This document shows positions 1 to 11,247 of a DNA stretch of 64,000 nt, piece by piece (position 1 is the stretch's first letter; each line of letters begins with the position of its first letter). The position numbers were made by a program, and so were the translations under genes. The notes under the pieces were generated by a model. The model did not search any database. It had not been told where the DNA came from and was given only the letters and a program-made list of their open reading frames with translations. Source of the DNA: Parafenestella ontariensis (taxonomy: Eukaryota > Ascomycota > Dothideomycetes > Pleosporales > Cucurbitariaceae); contig JAKGDA010000038.1 of the NCBI GenBank assembly GCA_021596325.1, positions 1 through 64,000 of the forward strand. Reading direction: 5' to 3'.

Positions 1-75
1 CCCCCCCCTTCCCTGCACATTCCCTCGATCGCATGCTAATTTTCATGAACTGGCAGCCGCAACCGAGGTGCATCT

Positions 76-1038
76 TCAAGACTTCGGCGCCCTAGGTCCT
101 GCTTTGGGTGGCGAAATATCTTCATAGTGTATACTGACTAGCCCGCGGCCTGGTTCCCAGCGCGAGCCAGGCTTGTCCCAATCAAAAGCTTCAATGGCTG
201 CCAAACCATCGGCCCACTCCTCGGAGGGTGAGCGCCAGTCGTCCCAAGGGTGTGGCTGGTCAGTATGAACCGAGTTGTGACTATTATCTTTGTCGCTCGG
301 GTTATCCTCTTGTTTCTTTGAGGTTTTAGCTTCTGATTTATCGACGCTAACTTCCTCGTTGGGAGATGGTAGGCGATAGGTGGGTTCGATGACCTCGATC
401 TCGTGTCCCAGGGATTGTTCGCCATGGAATATTTTTGGTTGGACTGACACTAGTGAAGATCGTGATGACAGTCTAGTAGACTCGTATCCAGCTTCAGTGG
501 GTTGAGGGGGCAACGATGAATGATTTGCTGACAATTCTGGCCCAGGAATAGCCAATGGCTCAAGCTCTGTAGTCTGCGATGCCTTCAATGTCTTATGTCG
601 CTTTGCAGTTTGACCAGTTGACCTTTCCGAGGCCGACTCAGCAGCCGCACGCTTTCGAGATGGATACACGTCGATATCTTCCTCATTCTCTCCATCGAGG
701 TCGTCTTCCGCCCCACCAACGAGAATTGGAAACTTGACGGGCTCATAGCTATGTTCGTGCCAATCTATCTCCTCATTCATCAGTCGTGCCCAGCGATTGT
801 GGTCCGCTATGAAGGTGGGGAAGCTCTCTTCGATGAATTCGGCCATCGCAGTGCTCGATTCCTGGGCGCAGTCTTTTGCAGCCATCACGTCGCGGTAAAA
901 CTCGCGATATATTGGGCGCGCAGCAGGAGGGAGCTTCTTAAGAAGTGTGGTGAGTGCGGCTTGGACGGTTTTTGGTACCAAGTAGGAGAAGCCTCTAGAG
1001 GCGGACATGGCGTAATAGGTGGTGTTTGCATCTGCCAT
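76..1038 (-). CDS. Hypothetical protein, 320 aa, with basic NLS-like stretch
   Basis: A single uninterrupted frame of 320 codons starts with ATG at 1038. I do not recognise a family. The first 110 residues look folded, mostly helical with hydrophobic and aromatic residues. The middle (about 125-155) is acidic and then basic, with RKR and KRHK clusters about 15 residues apart that resemble a bipartite nuclear localisation signal. The remaining half is rich in Ser, Pro, Glu and Asp and is probably disordered. Trp and Asp residues recur near the C-terminus. A nuclear role is inferred only from the basic clusters. No intron is needed. The 3' end lies close to the left edge of the window. Confidence 0.7.
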   Translation of the reverse strand: MADANTTYYAMSASRGFSYLVPKTVQAALTTLLKKLPPAARPIYREFYRDVMAAKDCAQESSTAMAEFIEESFPTFIADHNRWARLMNEEIDWHEHSYEPVKFPILVGGAEDDLDGENEEDIDVYPSRKRAAAESASERSTGQTAKRHKTLKASQTTELEPLAIPGPELSANHSSLPPQPTEAGYESTRLSSRSSLVSVQPKIFHGEQSLGHEIEVIEPTYRLPSPNEEVSVDKSEAKTSKKQEDNPSDKDNSHNSVHTDQPHPWDDWRSPSEEWADGLAAIEAFDWDKPGSRWEPGRGLVSIHYEDISPPKAGPRAPKS

Positions 1039-1563
1039 CGTAGACGTCGAGATATGCAGATAAGGTTGAAGTTCGGGTAGGTATGGTTGATTCCAAGCTC
1101 GGTAGATCTCTTGGTTGTGTTGAAGGGAGAGATCGTTATAAGTCTGGGAGAGCCTGTGGTGTACTAAGAAGAGGAGGCGGGAGGAACAACCCTATCGCAG
1201 TGAGAGATCGAAGAGTACCTGTGAAACATGTCGCTAGCAGAATGGTTGTTAGGCCAACATTTTGAAGTTTCCTGTGAAAGCTGACACAAACTGTATGCAT
1301 ACAGGGGACATTGTAGCTGCATAGAAATGAATCTGTAATCACTTTCATTTAGCTCAGCTTGGGTCATAAGGGTCCGGTGAAATGTGTAGCCTGATAAAGG
1401 AGGAGGCTCTGTTGTTAAGATGTAGTAGAGGGGAGAAGGACGATGAGTTCATGTTAGGTTATAGACGTTGCTTGATCTGACATAGGTACAAGGCCTGAGG
1501 AGTCAGTGCGAGAAAAAACATGGAAGATCTTCACTCACCTTCTCGAGTCTACCTACGCCCGTT
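1039..1563. other. Intergenic, 525 bp
   Basis: Upstream of the hypothetical gene at 76-1038 and downstream of the kinase gene at 1564-2457. It should hold the promoter and 5' leader of the former and the 3' UTR of the latter. Only short open frames are present; I see no RNA gene or repeat. Confidence 0.5.
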
Positions 1564-2457
1564 TCAAAGCTCTTCCATCCTCTCGACACCTCTCTCTTTG
1601 TTCAGCACAACTCTTAACAACCTGCCCTTATCCTCAAAAAGACCGTCTCGCAGCTTATCCAGATACACTTCATAGCTCGGCATATAACCGTCCACGAAGG
1701 ACCTGACTTGTTCATCTGACATGCCGGACCCCTTCTTTTCAATCATTTTGTGTTCTTGTTGCAATCGCCAAGTATATACATTTCGCAAGTCATCCGTGTC
1801 GATGTGTATGAAGATGTCGAAATGTTGCGGTCCCATAAACGCGTCGCAGTAGGATTTGAGGCAGTTGTTGACTTCAAGAAGGTGTACAAGTTGATGTTGT
1901 GCAGGTGTGTTGACAGCTAGTTTACCAGAAAGGGCCAAATTGTGCTTTTCTTCGACAAATGATGCGGGCACTGGTTGGAAGCCAAGGCACCAGCCCTCGA
2001 AGACTACCACATCAGGCTTTGAGGTCATCGTCGGCCACTCTGACTCAGGCGCTCGATCTCCTTCTCCATTAAACTTGCTCTTGTCAAAGCTTGGGATCTT
2101 CAATTCGACGTCTCCTCTGTATGCTTTCAGATCTCTGAAAAACTTTCTCGCTAATTGTTCATCATGCGTTCCTGGTTGTCCTCGAGTCCGGTAAAGCTTG
2201 TTGAGTGGATCTTTGTCTCGTTGCGCAATCAAATCATGGTGTGTCTTGTACAAGTCGTCCAAAGAGATGGTGATTGTGCGGAGTTGGTGTTCCGACGTAA
2301 GGATGTTAACTATCATTGACGCCCACGTCGATTTCCCAGAGCCTTGGAGTCCAGTAATGCCGAGGATGATGGGCTCTGGGGATTCTTCATGCCGCTTTCT
2401 GATTTTAGGGATGAGTCTGTCAAGTGCTCGACGTATATTTGACTCTAGGGTGGCCAT
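1564..2457 (-). CDS. TDA10: Tda10/D-glycerate 3-kinase-like P-loop kinase
   Basis: A 297-residue P-loop kinase. The Walker A motif GLQGSGKS lies at residues 36-43. It is followed by the SLDDLYKTH segment and the TRGQPGTHD segment that are typical of the yeast Tda10 / plant glycerate kinase group. Length is close to yeast Tda10 (about 290 aa). The family is thought to phosphorylate small metabolites such as D-glycerate; the substrate in fungi is not settled, so activity is inferred from family. The frame stays open for 19 codons upstream (to 2514), but I chose the ATG at 2457 because it gives the family-like N-terminus and the extension has no recognisable content. Intronless and probably cytosolic, since no signal peptide is visible. 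Confidence 0.85.
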   Translation of the reverse strand: MATLESNIRRALDRLIPKIRKRHEESPEPIILGITGLQGSGKSTWASMIVNILTSEHQLRTITISLDDLYKTHHDLIAQRDKDPLNKLYRTRGQPGTHDEQLARKFFRDLKAYRGDVELKIPSFDKSKFNGEGDRAPESEWPTMTSKPDVVVFEGWCLGFQPVPASFVEEKHNLALSGKLAVNTPAQHQLVHLLEVNNCLKSYCDAFMGPQHFDIFIHIDTDDLRNVYTWRLQQEHKMIEKKGSGMSDEQVRSFVDGYMPSYEVYLDKLRDGLFEDKGRLLRVVLNKERGVERMEEL

Positions 2458-3065
2458 GGTGGTAGCTCGTCGCTGAAGCGGTACGTTAAAGGCCCAACTT
2501 TGACCTACTAACAAACCTGAGATCTATTATACAATTATTGGATATTAGGCGTAGGGAGAGAATATGAATGAGATCCGCCGGACATTCAATGCCCGAATAA
2601 ATGGTGTTGGATTCGGCGAGGGCAGCTCGGGCCGATGTAGGCTGGCGTTGACCCCGCATCCCACTTCCAACCTCCCGACCGTACTGCATCCTCGCTATCG
2701 AAGGTGACATGCATTTATCAGGACAAGGCTATAACTTTGCTACAAGTCAAGGCATTGTGTGCTCAAAACATCAAGATCAGCCTTGATGTTTGCCCGTCGG
2801 ATATCAGGGATCTACAAACACTCATATATCAATTACTAGACTCCTCAGCTTAGCAGACCTCTGGAAAGCAGATGCGAAGCGTTCTAGCAAAGTATAGTAA
2901 CCAACATCTATCGGACAAAATGCAATCTGAAGGTGCTCATCGAACGTGCCTGCTCGTGTCATCGCGCGTCGCAACCTCGAGCTCTGCTAGCGTGGCGCTA
3001 GCGCGTATCGCAAATAGCGCTTCCATGCTTCATTGTGCATCAACATACACAACGTCTCATCGACC
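2458..3065. other. Intergenic, about 600 bp
   Basis: Promoter and 5' leader side of the Tda10-like kinase, running up to the start of the decayed MYND gene. Open frames here look like chance frames. Nothing else recognised. Confidence 0.4.
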
Positions 3066-4588
3066 ATGCCGGCCAAATGCAAGGAGCGAGAGCGAATCCT
3101 TGCTTCGGGTGTTGTCGATGTCCCAGACCTGCCCCTCGGAGCTGTGCGAGGGTACCTCTGTTTTCGTTGTTTCTCACCCTCGGATAAAATCCTCAAATGT
3201 ACAGGCTGTTGAAGAGTGGGATATTGTTCGAAAGACTGCCAGAAGCTCGACTGGGCGGTGTTGCACAAGAAGCAATGTAAGCTCCTACGACAGATCAACG
3301 AGCTTGATCTTCAGGATTACCAGGATCCTCGAACATGGTTGGAGTACACGCGTGGCCTAGTATTGCTTCCTCATCTGATGCAACACTTAATTTGAGTTAA
3401 CATAACTTTGATAGCATCGATACATTCCGTTGGTGCGCGCAAACACTTCGAATACCGACACAAGCTTCATTGTACAGTCCGTTCACCGCGATTGGGAAGC
3501 TTAAGTCGCAGGAGCTGATCACTATGATAGGGCCCAGCCATACTGCTCTGCTTGCTATTGCAGTGCCAATCAACTCACAAGCCGAAACATCCATCTGAAG
3601 CCATGCACCCAATGCCGCCTGGTGCATGTTTGCAGTCGTTTTTCAGACAATCATTCGACGCCTGTTTGTGCCGCCTATCAGATACACGCTAAAATCGAGG
3701 AATTCCGAATCAGTCTGTTCGAGGATACCAGTCTGGCATCTGTCATAACATGCAATGAGGCCCCGCGCACTACCTATAAGTCGCTGAAGAAATCCTCAGG
3801 CTGTATGACTACTACGTCACAATATCCGACAAAGACATGATCAAGGATAAGATCAGCCCTGATTTTAGCAAAATCTCAGACTTCCTTCCTCCTGCGCAAC
3901 GAGAGTTTGAAGAGCGAAGACAAAATTTTCTGCTGCTGGGCACCGACAACCTGACTATGCCGCTAACCATAGTTTTCGCGCTTGAAGATCTATCGTGGTC
4001 TACCAAGAACACTATATCAATACACCTCCTTGGAGTAACCGGACGAGAGTTTCTGGCCATGTCAACCTTCGAGGAGATACTTCATCTTCTACCAGAATTG
4101 AAGGCTGTGCATGTCACGGCGATTGGCCCGTCAGCGTTGCTAGACGACCACAGATCGCAAGGTTATGTGCCCAGGCGCGAGTCCTCCTGCTGCCCGGAAT
4201 GCCAATCGGCTACGCGGAAACGATCGTTAGCTTCTTACAAAGGCCTCTACCATCAATTTGCAAAATCATCATTCTATGAGAAGCCTGATCTGATAGTGGC
4301 TTTCAACAGTGGCTGCGTTTATTGTGACGACGCTGAAACGGATTGGGACCAGACAATTCGACTCGTCGTTGATAGCAATATCCCTGCTCTCTTCACAACA
4401 TACAATGCGGAGGAAGCTGAGCACGAGAGAGCGAAATTGATAACTTTGAACGCGAAGTTTGTGGTGGAGCCAGGAGAAAACAAGTGGAAAGGACTTGTCC
4501 CGTAACCGGAATTTCTTGATAGGGGAGTTCGAGATGTGGTATCAGAATTGTTGGCGATACGTCGTTCAGGGCAAATCGCCGTGGTAAT
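3066..4588 (+). pseudogene. Decayed MYND zinc-finger protein gene
   Basis: Reading from ATG 3066, the frame encodes the first half of a MYND finger (CFRC, then CTGC), hits TGA at 3210, and resumes in the same frame with YCSKDCQ, a conserved Trp and a HKKQC end, which complete the finger. Further coding-like sequence lies in the +1 frame (about 3595-3750, with a CTQC pair). It returns to the original frame after stops at 3756 and 3777 and runs 222 codons open (3837-4505) with VAFNSGCVYCDD and NKWKG segments. It meets TAA at 4503, and a family-like C-terminal tail (WRYVVQG) continues in another frame to TAA at 4586. Fungal proteins pairing an N-terminal MYND finger with this kind of C-terminal domain are common. 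At least four in-frame stops and several frame changes argue for a pseudogene. Introns could explain some frame changes, but not the stop inside the finger. Confidence 0.75.
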
Positions 4589-4863
4589 TAACAATGCACA
4601 ATGTACGATAGACACACGCTTGGCAAGAGACCTAAGTACTCCTCGATCCTACCCCTGATATCCTCGCAAAGCAATCCGCGCTATAAAAAATTGGCTGAAC
4701 AGTGGTGTGGACCTTTCTGTGTGATGGTATGTACAAATGATAAAGCTCATCTGAGAAAAAGAAACTTTAGGGAAAGCGACACAACGACCGGATATTAATA
4801 CTTGCGTTCCTACAGAATCCCTACAGCGACCTGTCTACCGTTTTCCAATACCGGTCAACGAAC

Positions 4864-5977
4864 CTACTTCTGGTTCGCCAAGTTGGGGTCAAAACCTTGA
4901 GACTCATGCCACGAGGGCAGCTCGTGGACGGGCTGAGCATTCATTTCGTAGACGTTCTGGTCCAAATTCGTGACACTGGCCCGCTGACCATATTTGTCAG
5001 CGCGATTGAAACTGCCAATCTCGGCAGCAGCATTGCCCCTGTTCTTCTCTTCACTGTGGCTGGCAAAGTCGTCGTCTAATTGGTGAATTTGCTGAGCGGA
5101 TTCTGAGCGCTGGTGTTTGCGACGACGAAGGAGGAAGAAGATAAGTCCGATGATAGCTGCGAGTCCAACTACTGACCCCACGACCGCACCGGCGATGGTA
5201 CCAGGCGAAGTGCCGTTCGAACTACCTGAAGATGAACCAGCTGCGGCTGCGCTGGCGCTGGCTGTTGAAGAGCTAGCGGAAGAAGACAAGAATGATGATA
5301 TTTTTGAGTTTGAGCTGGCAACGGAAGAGGACGATGCATGCGCAGCGCATCCGAGCGCGGGGAAACTTTTCGCAAAACCATCGATAGGGTGTGCATATGC
5401 CTGGGCACCAGAGCTGGTTGCCACCCAAGGCTCCAGGTCCGTCGAACCTTTCGAATCGTACTTCAGGGCAGTTACTGTTTCCGATACGGTAAAGTCGCTG
5501 TAGCAAGTCCCTCCATAGGCGGGGCGGTCCCTGATGAGAGGCGTGGAAGGCGCTGCGAATAGATACCCCCTAACATGCGTTAACCAAAGACATGTCTGAA
5601 TTGGACAAAGAGCGCACTTACGATGGACAACAGGCAATGTAATTATCATCACCAAGATACTGAGTACAGAAGTTCGAGGGGCATACCAAGGGACTCATCA
5701 CTGGTACGACCGAGGAACCAACCACCCCAGATGAGACCGACGTATAGCTCTTCAGGAACTCTGGTGGATAGCAATTGGTGACAGTCGTACCAGGAAACGG
5801 GACAGGTTCGTTCGCCCATATCAGATAGCCCGGGGGTGGGAGGATCGTGAGTTTATTGGCTGCACATGATGCTGCTGGCGTGAAAGTTGTCGATAGAGCA
5901 AGTGTGGTTGTCGGCTGTGCGAACGTAGAAGTTTCGTCGGAGGCCGTCTGTCGGGCCTGAAGCCTCCTTGCTGCCAT
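4864..5977 (-). CDS. Single-pass membrane protein with Ser-rich stalk (Mid2/WSC-like architecture)
   Basis: Two exons, 5977-5622 and 5569-4864, separated by a 52-nt intron (donor GTAAGT, acceptor TTAG). The join is in phase and gives 353 aa. The N-terminal ~210 residues form a Cys-containing extracellular-type domain (pairs such as CCPS and CTQY). A Ser/Ala-rich stalk follows, then a Gly/Ala/Val/Leu/Ile transmembrane helix, an RRRKH stop-transfer cluster, and a ~75-residue acidic, polar cytosolic tail. This is the layout of fungal cell-surface sensor-like proteins. No clear signal peptide is visible at the chosen ATG, so an unseen upstream exon or a signal-anchor topology is possible. A role in cell-wall sensing is only inferred from architecture. 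Confidence 0.8.
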
Positions 5978-7686
5978 GTTGCGCGGACTCCTTACGATGC
6001 AAGTCCTTTTGCTTTCCTACACTAATGCTTCAATTCATCGACACCAATCCCAGAGCGTGATATAGAGAGACAGTGATCGTAGGAGGTTGTTGAACGAGCG
6101 TGGGGAGCGCGGGAGGCGGAGACATCCCAAGATTTCAAAGTGGAGAGCACAACTAGACATTATGAACTCCCGGTACCTCAGCAATGCGCAAGGCCAGGAG
6201 TCTAGACAAGCGACAGTGGGCATAGGATCTGTGGACCTTATTGCAATGGACCTCTTGCAGGTTCAGGAACATTCCGCTAGACGTCGCCGACTATGATTCG
6301 TCAATCAGTCCATAACGAACCCAATACAGACGAATGCTCCACCTCGCGCAGGGAATCTGACGAGGAGGGCATTCAATAGTTGCGACCTATCACAGTCTCA
6401 CCAAGACGCTGGTGTTGATGAGGTTTAACGTGAAACTAAGAGACTCTAGCGCATCGCTTACGTCGCCTTATCCGCAGTCAAACCCTGCACTTCCTCATTT
6501 CTTTGGCTGATTCATCTCGTTTCGGCTCACACACCGTTGTGACCTATTTCCCTTTCCGAAGAATGGTTCGGGTCATTCCGCGTCACCATCAATTTTTGCG
6601 TCCAATATCTCAACAACTGAACAGACATCCTTGACCTTTGTCGCGTCAAAGAGTGCAACGATCGATTCTCGGATGCCGCGTACACTTTACGGAATATTGC
6701 CCTCAAACTGGACGAGTACTACAGTTCCTCAGGATCTTGACTGTGGCACTATGAGCTGAACATGTTGGTCTGCCTCGGCCGCACGGACTACTAGGGGTCC
6801 ATTGAAATCCAATTGTGTGATATGGCTAAGACGAGTCAGGTTACAATCACAAAGCTTGAGGGTCCACCTCACCCGGATGCTATTGCCGCTGCACCTTTAT
6901 CTCAATGCTGTCTGATATAGCCACACACTATACAGTCATCCTAATGTTGGAATTACTCCGATTTGCCACTGGGCATTTCCGCAATTCGAAACCTGTCTCG
7001 ATCGGGAAGAGTGTGCATGTATGTCTGCCAGGCACCTTATGCATCGGCCGAAATTGACCCCAAGGTCGGGTTCCTGAGTCCTGACTTGCCTCATTTTATT
7101 TCGTTCGGAGCTTCTGCAGCACAATCATCTCGCATCCATGTCGAACAGCTAGCACTCCTCGGGTGCACTTGCGCATCCGGAATCGAGGACGAGATTCGCA
7201 TCAGACGATTAAGTCGCATACAACAACATCGATATTTCCTCCAATGACACCCTCCTGAGCTGAAACAGAGATCCAAATACTTGGCCCCATCATGCGTTCC
7301 ATCGACCACGTAGTAAACTCCTGTCGTTCTAGCATAAACTTCCTGTGGCTTTTCTTAGTACCAGTCCTGTTCGACTTTAACAGCATAGCAGAGTCTCTGT
7401 ATGGCTCGCCCTCTAGACTTATCTTTGTTGGGGTAACATATCATACACGTTGCCCTCTAGAGTCGACGAAATATCCATCAAGCACCTCATACGCGTGATT
7501 CTGGAGGCTATTACATGTAAAATTACAAGCTCTCTCTTGTGTCTACACATCAAAACTCGAGTTTACCCAGCACTTGTCATGCTTTTCTGTGGTAGTAGCG
7601 GCCCGGTAATTCTCTCTGTACCCGTTTATCGCCCCAGACTTCGTATCCTGAATCCTCCTCTTGAAAACCGAGTCTCCATAATCACC
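5978..7686. other. Intergenic, 1.7 kb, no gene recognised
   Basis: The longest open frames are under 130 codons, overlap on both strands and show no motif. The right part includes frames antisense to the end of the exonuclease gene. The left end should contain the promoter of the membrane-protein gene. I see no tRNA, repeat or transposase. Confidence 0.45.
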
Positions 7687-9525
7687 TCAGTCAGACCATG
7701 GGTCGTAACCCGTATCCGGATGTGGCCACCCACAATCTTCCGCAATATCCTCCCATCTAAGGATCTCTTCATCCTCACCGCTATCCGTATAATCATTCTG
7801 GTCTCGACGAACTGAAGACTTCTGTTGCGAAGTTTTCGCTCTTTTCGCTTGAAGCTCTCTCTTCTTCCTGATGTATTCCTCCTTTTGCTTTCTGCCCCAC
7901 GTTGCCAGCTCCATCTGATGGCCAAGACACCATAGCACGACTTCCCGTGCAGCAAAGGCATCTTCCACGGAATCATGCCCCCTGTTCCCATGGTTCTGGA
8001 TTTCAATGCCTAATAACTGCATACACAGCGTTGCCAGTCCCCATTGCCGATTGACACCTGTTCCCACAGCATCTTTGGCTAAGATTGCTGAATCTATAAC
8101 TCGCCAATGTTGCATTCTTAGCGCGTCGAAGTCATGGTATAATGCTTGGCCAATGACAATGGTATCAGAATCAATATGCTTCCATAGTTCAGCCCGCGCT
8201 TCCGGCCAGCCTTTGAGGATCCGTGCTGCCACCACCGCATCAGCCATGGCTTTCTTCGTAATCCCACTGAACTTTGTACGCCAGTTTGTCACTGGCCGGG
8301 TTGGCTGAACCAATGTATCGATTATAACTTCACCACTGAGACAATCGATGACCGAAATGCGTGCCAGTTCCGATTCGTTTTTGCCCACGCCGATCATCTC
8401 GCAGTCCAGTGCGACCACACTCCGTTTAGGTATTTGAGGGTCATGTACAGGAGTTGGCAACGGTATGAGCGAGGGCCCTACCTCAATACCTAGAGCTTTC
8501 GGGTAGCGGGGCCCGGAGGTGTACTTGTTCTTGATAAGAGTAGCATGAGAGTGGCAACTCATCGCGAGGGTGGTCAATGTTGCGTTTCGTTGGGGTTCGG
8601 GAATCATTGACCACCTTCCCTTCATTTGTGGTCTGGAAACTTGCGTATTCGATACTATCCCGCTTTGTGGCTTTGGTATATTTGTGTCCACAGAAGCCCG
8701 TTCTGTAGGCTTCGACCGCTCACCGGATAGACGAGTAGATGACCTCATGCACGTTGAGGAGCTGAAGTGTGATGTAAGGGACTCCCAACTTGTGAATACG
8801 AAACCGCAAAGCTTGCAACTGCCCGACTGGATCGAGGTTGTCAACTGTGCTTGTTGCTGCGGCTTTGGGAGCAGGAACGCAAAGTCATAAGCCAGTCCGC
8901 CACAGTCCACTACAATTGGGGAAACCAAAAAGGCCCCACCAGTACGCGGGATTGCAACGAGATAACATTTGTCGATTTCCGATTGTGTGTACCATCCGTG
9001 AAGGTTCTCATCCGCAGTTAGTGCTTGATGGTGGGACTCAGATTGCAACTTGGTCCCTGCTATAGGTTGAGAGGGCCGATCGTCTCCATTGATGGAATTA
9101 TGTTCCTTCTGCCGTAGGGATACAGTGTGAGTTCCTGACCCTCTAGTTGCTTCAGACGGCCGTTTGTAGATGTTGTTGGAAGGAGGACCAGCCACAGCCA
9201 CAGTGGGAACTGGGACTGTAACGGTTCCTTGGGAAATGCAAGAAGCCCCAGATTGGCCTTGTGTATGTTTGGACTTCCCAGGAGCCTTCGGGGTAGGAGG
9301 CGAGTGGCTTTGCTGAGCGGACTTCGGCAGCCGATTCGACTGTGCGTCTTTGTGAACAAAAGCCTTTATATGCTGCTCGAGTGCTTGTTGGCTTTTGAAT
9401 ACCCTGACGCATCCAGGAAAGGTGCATGATATAGCATGTCTGGTAGAACGACTATGATCGGCTAGAGCGATGGCGGTAGGAAACGACTTGGTACATTTAC
9501 GGCAAGTATGCACTGTAGAAGACAT
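7687..9525 (-). CDS. C2H2 zinc-finger DEDDh 3'-5' exonuclease (REX4/ISG20-like)
   Basis: One exon of 612 codons with ATG at 9525. The N-terminus carries two C2H2 fingers (CRKC with a downstream HX5H; CTFPGC with HX4H), and a third Cys-rich finger (CKLC ... C) lies near residue 240. The C-terminal third is a DEDDh RNase T-type exonuclease domain: ALDCEMIGVG at about 370 (first Asp and Glu), YHDFDALR near 465 (second Asp), and GHDSVEDAF near 515 (His and last Asp). All catalytic acids are present, so activity is expected. Rex4/ISG20 proteins trim the 3' ends of structured RNAs or process rRNA precursors. The zinc fingers make this longer than canonical Rex4, so the exact orthologue is left open. 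The C-terminus is Lys/Arg rich and then acidic. Confidence 0.88.
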   Translation of the reverse strand: MSSTVHTCRKCTKSFPTAIALADHSRSTRHAISCTFPGCVRVFKSQQALEQHIKAFVHKDAQSNRLPKSAQQSHSPPTPKAPGKSKHTQGQSGASCISQGTVTVPVPTVAVAGPPSNNIYKRPSEATRGSGTHTVSLRQKEHNSINGDDRPSQPIAGTKLQSESHHQALTADENLHGWYTQSEIDKCYLVAIPRTGGAFLVSPIVVDCGGLAYDFAFLLPKPQQQAQLTTSIQSGSCKLCGFVFTSWESLTSHFSSSTCMRSSTRLSGERSKPTERASVDTNIPKPQSGIVSNTQVSRPQMKGRWSMIPEPQRNATLTTLAMSCHSHATLIKNKYTSGPRYPKALGIEVGPSLIPLPTPVHDPQIPKRSVVALDCEMIGVGKNESELARISVIDCLSGEVIIDTLVQPTRPVTNWRTKFSGITKKAMADAVVAARILKGWPEARAELWKHIDSDTIVIGQALYHDFDALRMQHWRVIDSAILAKDAVGTGVNRQWGLATLCMQLLGIEIQNHGNRGHDSVEDAFAAREVVLWCLGHQMELATWGRKQKEEYIRKKRELQAKRAKTSQQKSSVRRDQNDYTDSGEDEEILRWEDIAEDCGWPHPDTGYDPWSD

Positions 9526-9785
9526 GTTACAGCGCGATTTAGGTGAGCTTGAAGTAATTCATTATTGTGAGCGATGGTAGGAGCGAGTCTTAATGTATGT
9601 TGATGTGCAGCGAGTAAGCGCTCTACGGGCTGTGCCGCACGCGTGGCGGAGTGTAATCCAGCGGCTTCCGAAGCGCCCATGTATGCTGTACGGGAGCCTA
9701 TGAGTGTACACCACGTTCACCTAGCATCAGATGCGTACCACTAGATTACTACACACCAAACTGTCCCAGCAGAGGAACGCGGCTA

Positions 9786-11247
9786 TCAACTCACGCCATT
9801 CGCACCATTCGTCTTCGTGCCGAGTCGTCCTGCAGCCTGAAACTCTTTCCTGTAAATAGCCTCCATCTCCCTCCGAAACGCGACCGCCTGGCTCGTTCCA
9901 CTGTACTCGACGTCTTCCCAAGACAGTCCTCGGTCTTTCTTCACATCACGTTTCAACACAATTCCATGCGCAAGACCGATCGGCAGTCCCTCAATCAGCA
10001 GCGAGTCCTCAGCTGTCATGAGCTTACCGTACACCATGAAGCCGCCCTCGCCATCTAGCTTCTCGCCTGCCTTGAGATCTCGCTTCGCCGTTGCGACAAC
10101 GTCGCCACACCACGTCTTGGTTTGGCCAGTAGGTTCTCCTCGCACCATGATACTGGCAATTGAGATACCGAGTTCGAGACCGATTAAGTGGTAAGGCTTG
10201 TATTGCGCGGCGAATTTGCCGGTCGAGTCGGTCTTGAGACCGTACTGCTTGAAGCACTCTTTCTGGTACTCGCCTGGAGCTTCAATGACAACGTAAACGC
10301 CCCAACGTAGGTCATTGTGTACCCATCGTCCATCTTTTTCGACACACGAGACGACTTCGATGGTCCCTTTTTTCTGCAGTTGGCCGCCATCACTTGCTGG
10401 CTTAAGGACTTCGGGCAGGTCATGCGTACCGCAAGGTGGAAAGGCGAGACCATCTGACGGCGGAGACAGATCGCATCCATTCGCCACGGCGGCCATCTCC
10501 AGTGCGGACTTGGTACCATCGAGGAAAGAGTTGAACATTTGGGGATTGAAATCACCGCTCGCGAGCTGTTCTTTTGTGAAGCCGTAGTGATTCCAGACCG
10601 TGTCTGGCGTAGAGTAATGGTATTGCGGTAGGTGCTTCGTTCCCTTTCCGGCGCAAACAACATCGAATCCTGCGGTGCGAGCCCAATCTACCAACTCGGC
10701 GATCAAAGCTGGTTGATCTCCGTACGCCATGGAATATATGATACCCGCCTCTTTCGCCTTTCGTGTAAGCAAAGGTCCGGCAAGCACATCAGCCTCGACA
10801 TTGATCATGACGATATGCTTCTTGTGCTCACAGCACAGCAATGCATGTCGCACACCCGCAGCCGGGTTACCAGTCACTTCGAGAATAACATCGATGCCAT
10901 GAGTAGCGATCATGGCTGCCGAGTCAGTGGTAATGACCGTCTTCCCTTGTTTGAGGCCTTCCTCTAGCGACAATGATGCTGTGGTGTCATATTTCTCCGG
11001 TGGAAAGCCGGTCTTCTTCAAGGCATTGAGGGCACGTTCTGGTGCGAGGTCCGCAATGGCGGCTAGTCTGACACCTTTGGTACGATGCGACTGGGATATA
11101 CTAGATCTAAGGTCAGACTCTGCTTACCATACCCACGAAACAAGGCACTTACTACATCGATCCAAACTTTCCCGCTCCAATGATACCAACTTGTATCGGC
11201 TTGCCAGTCTCTTCCAGAGCGGCTAATTTGGTAGAAAGACTCGTCAT
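9786..11247 (-). CDS. Homoserine-dehydrogenase-like NAD(P) oxidoreductase with C-terminal SAF domain
   Basis: Exons 11247-11153 and 11100-9786 with a 52-nt intron (GTAAGT ... CTAG). The phases match and give 469 aa. The Rossmann glycine motif GAGKFGSMY spans the splice junction at about residues 24-32, so exon 1 is essential. The central part matches homoserine-dehydrogenase-like NAD-binding proteins (ILEVTGNPAAG, KHIVMINVEADV, AYGDQPALI). The last ~120 residues resemble a SAF domain (VVATAKRDLKAGEKLDGEGG). This architecture is the predicted homoserine dehydrogenase with SAF domain (COG4091-like), a family best known from bacteria and tied to sugar-acid or polyol catabolism rather than threonine synthesis. 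The substrate here is unknown. Its neighbour is a DAO-type oxidoreductase on the same strand. Confidence 0.82.

Noticed and set aside
138..425. Minus-strand open frame overlapping the first gene
   Set aside because: Lies in a different frame of the long 320-codon gene and has no protein-like features.
751..1080. Plus-strand open frame opposite the first gene
   Set aside because: Antisense shadow of the 320-codon gene.
2872..3360. Plus-strand 162-codon open frame
   Set aside because: Composition is chance-like, and the MYND frame in the same stretch carries clear conserved Cys and His motifs.
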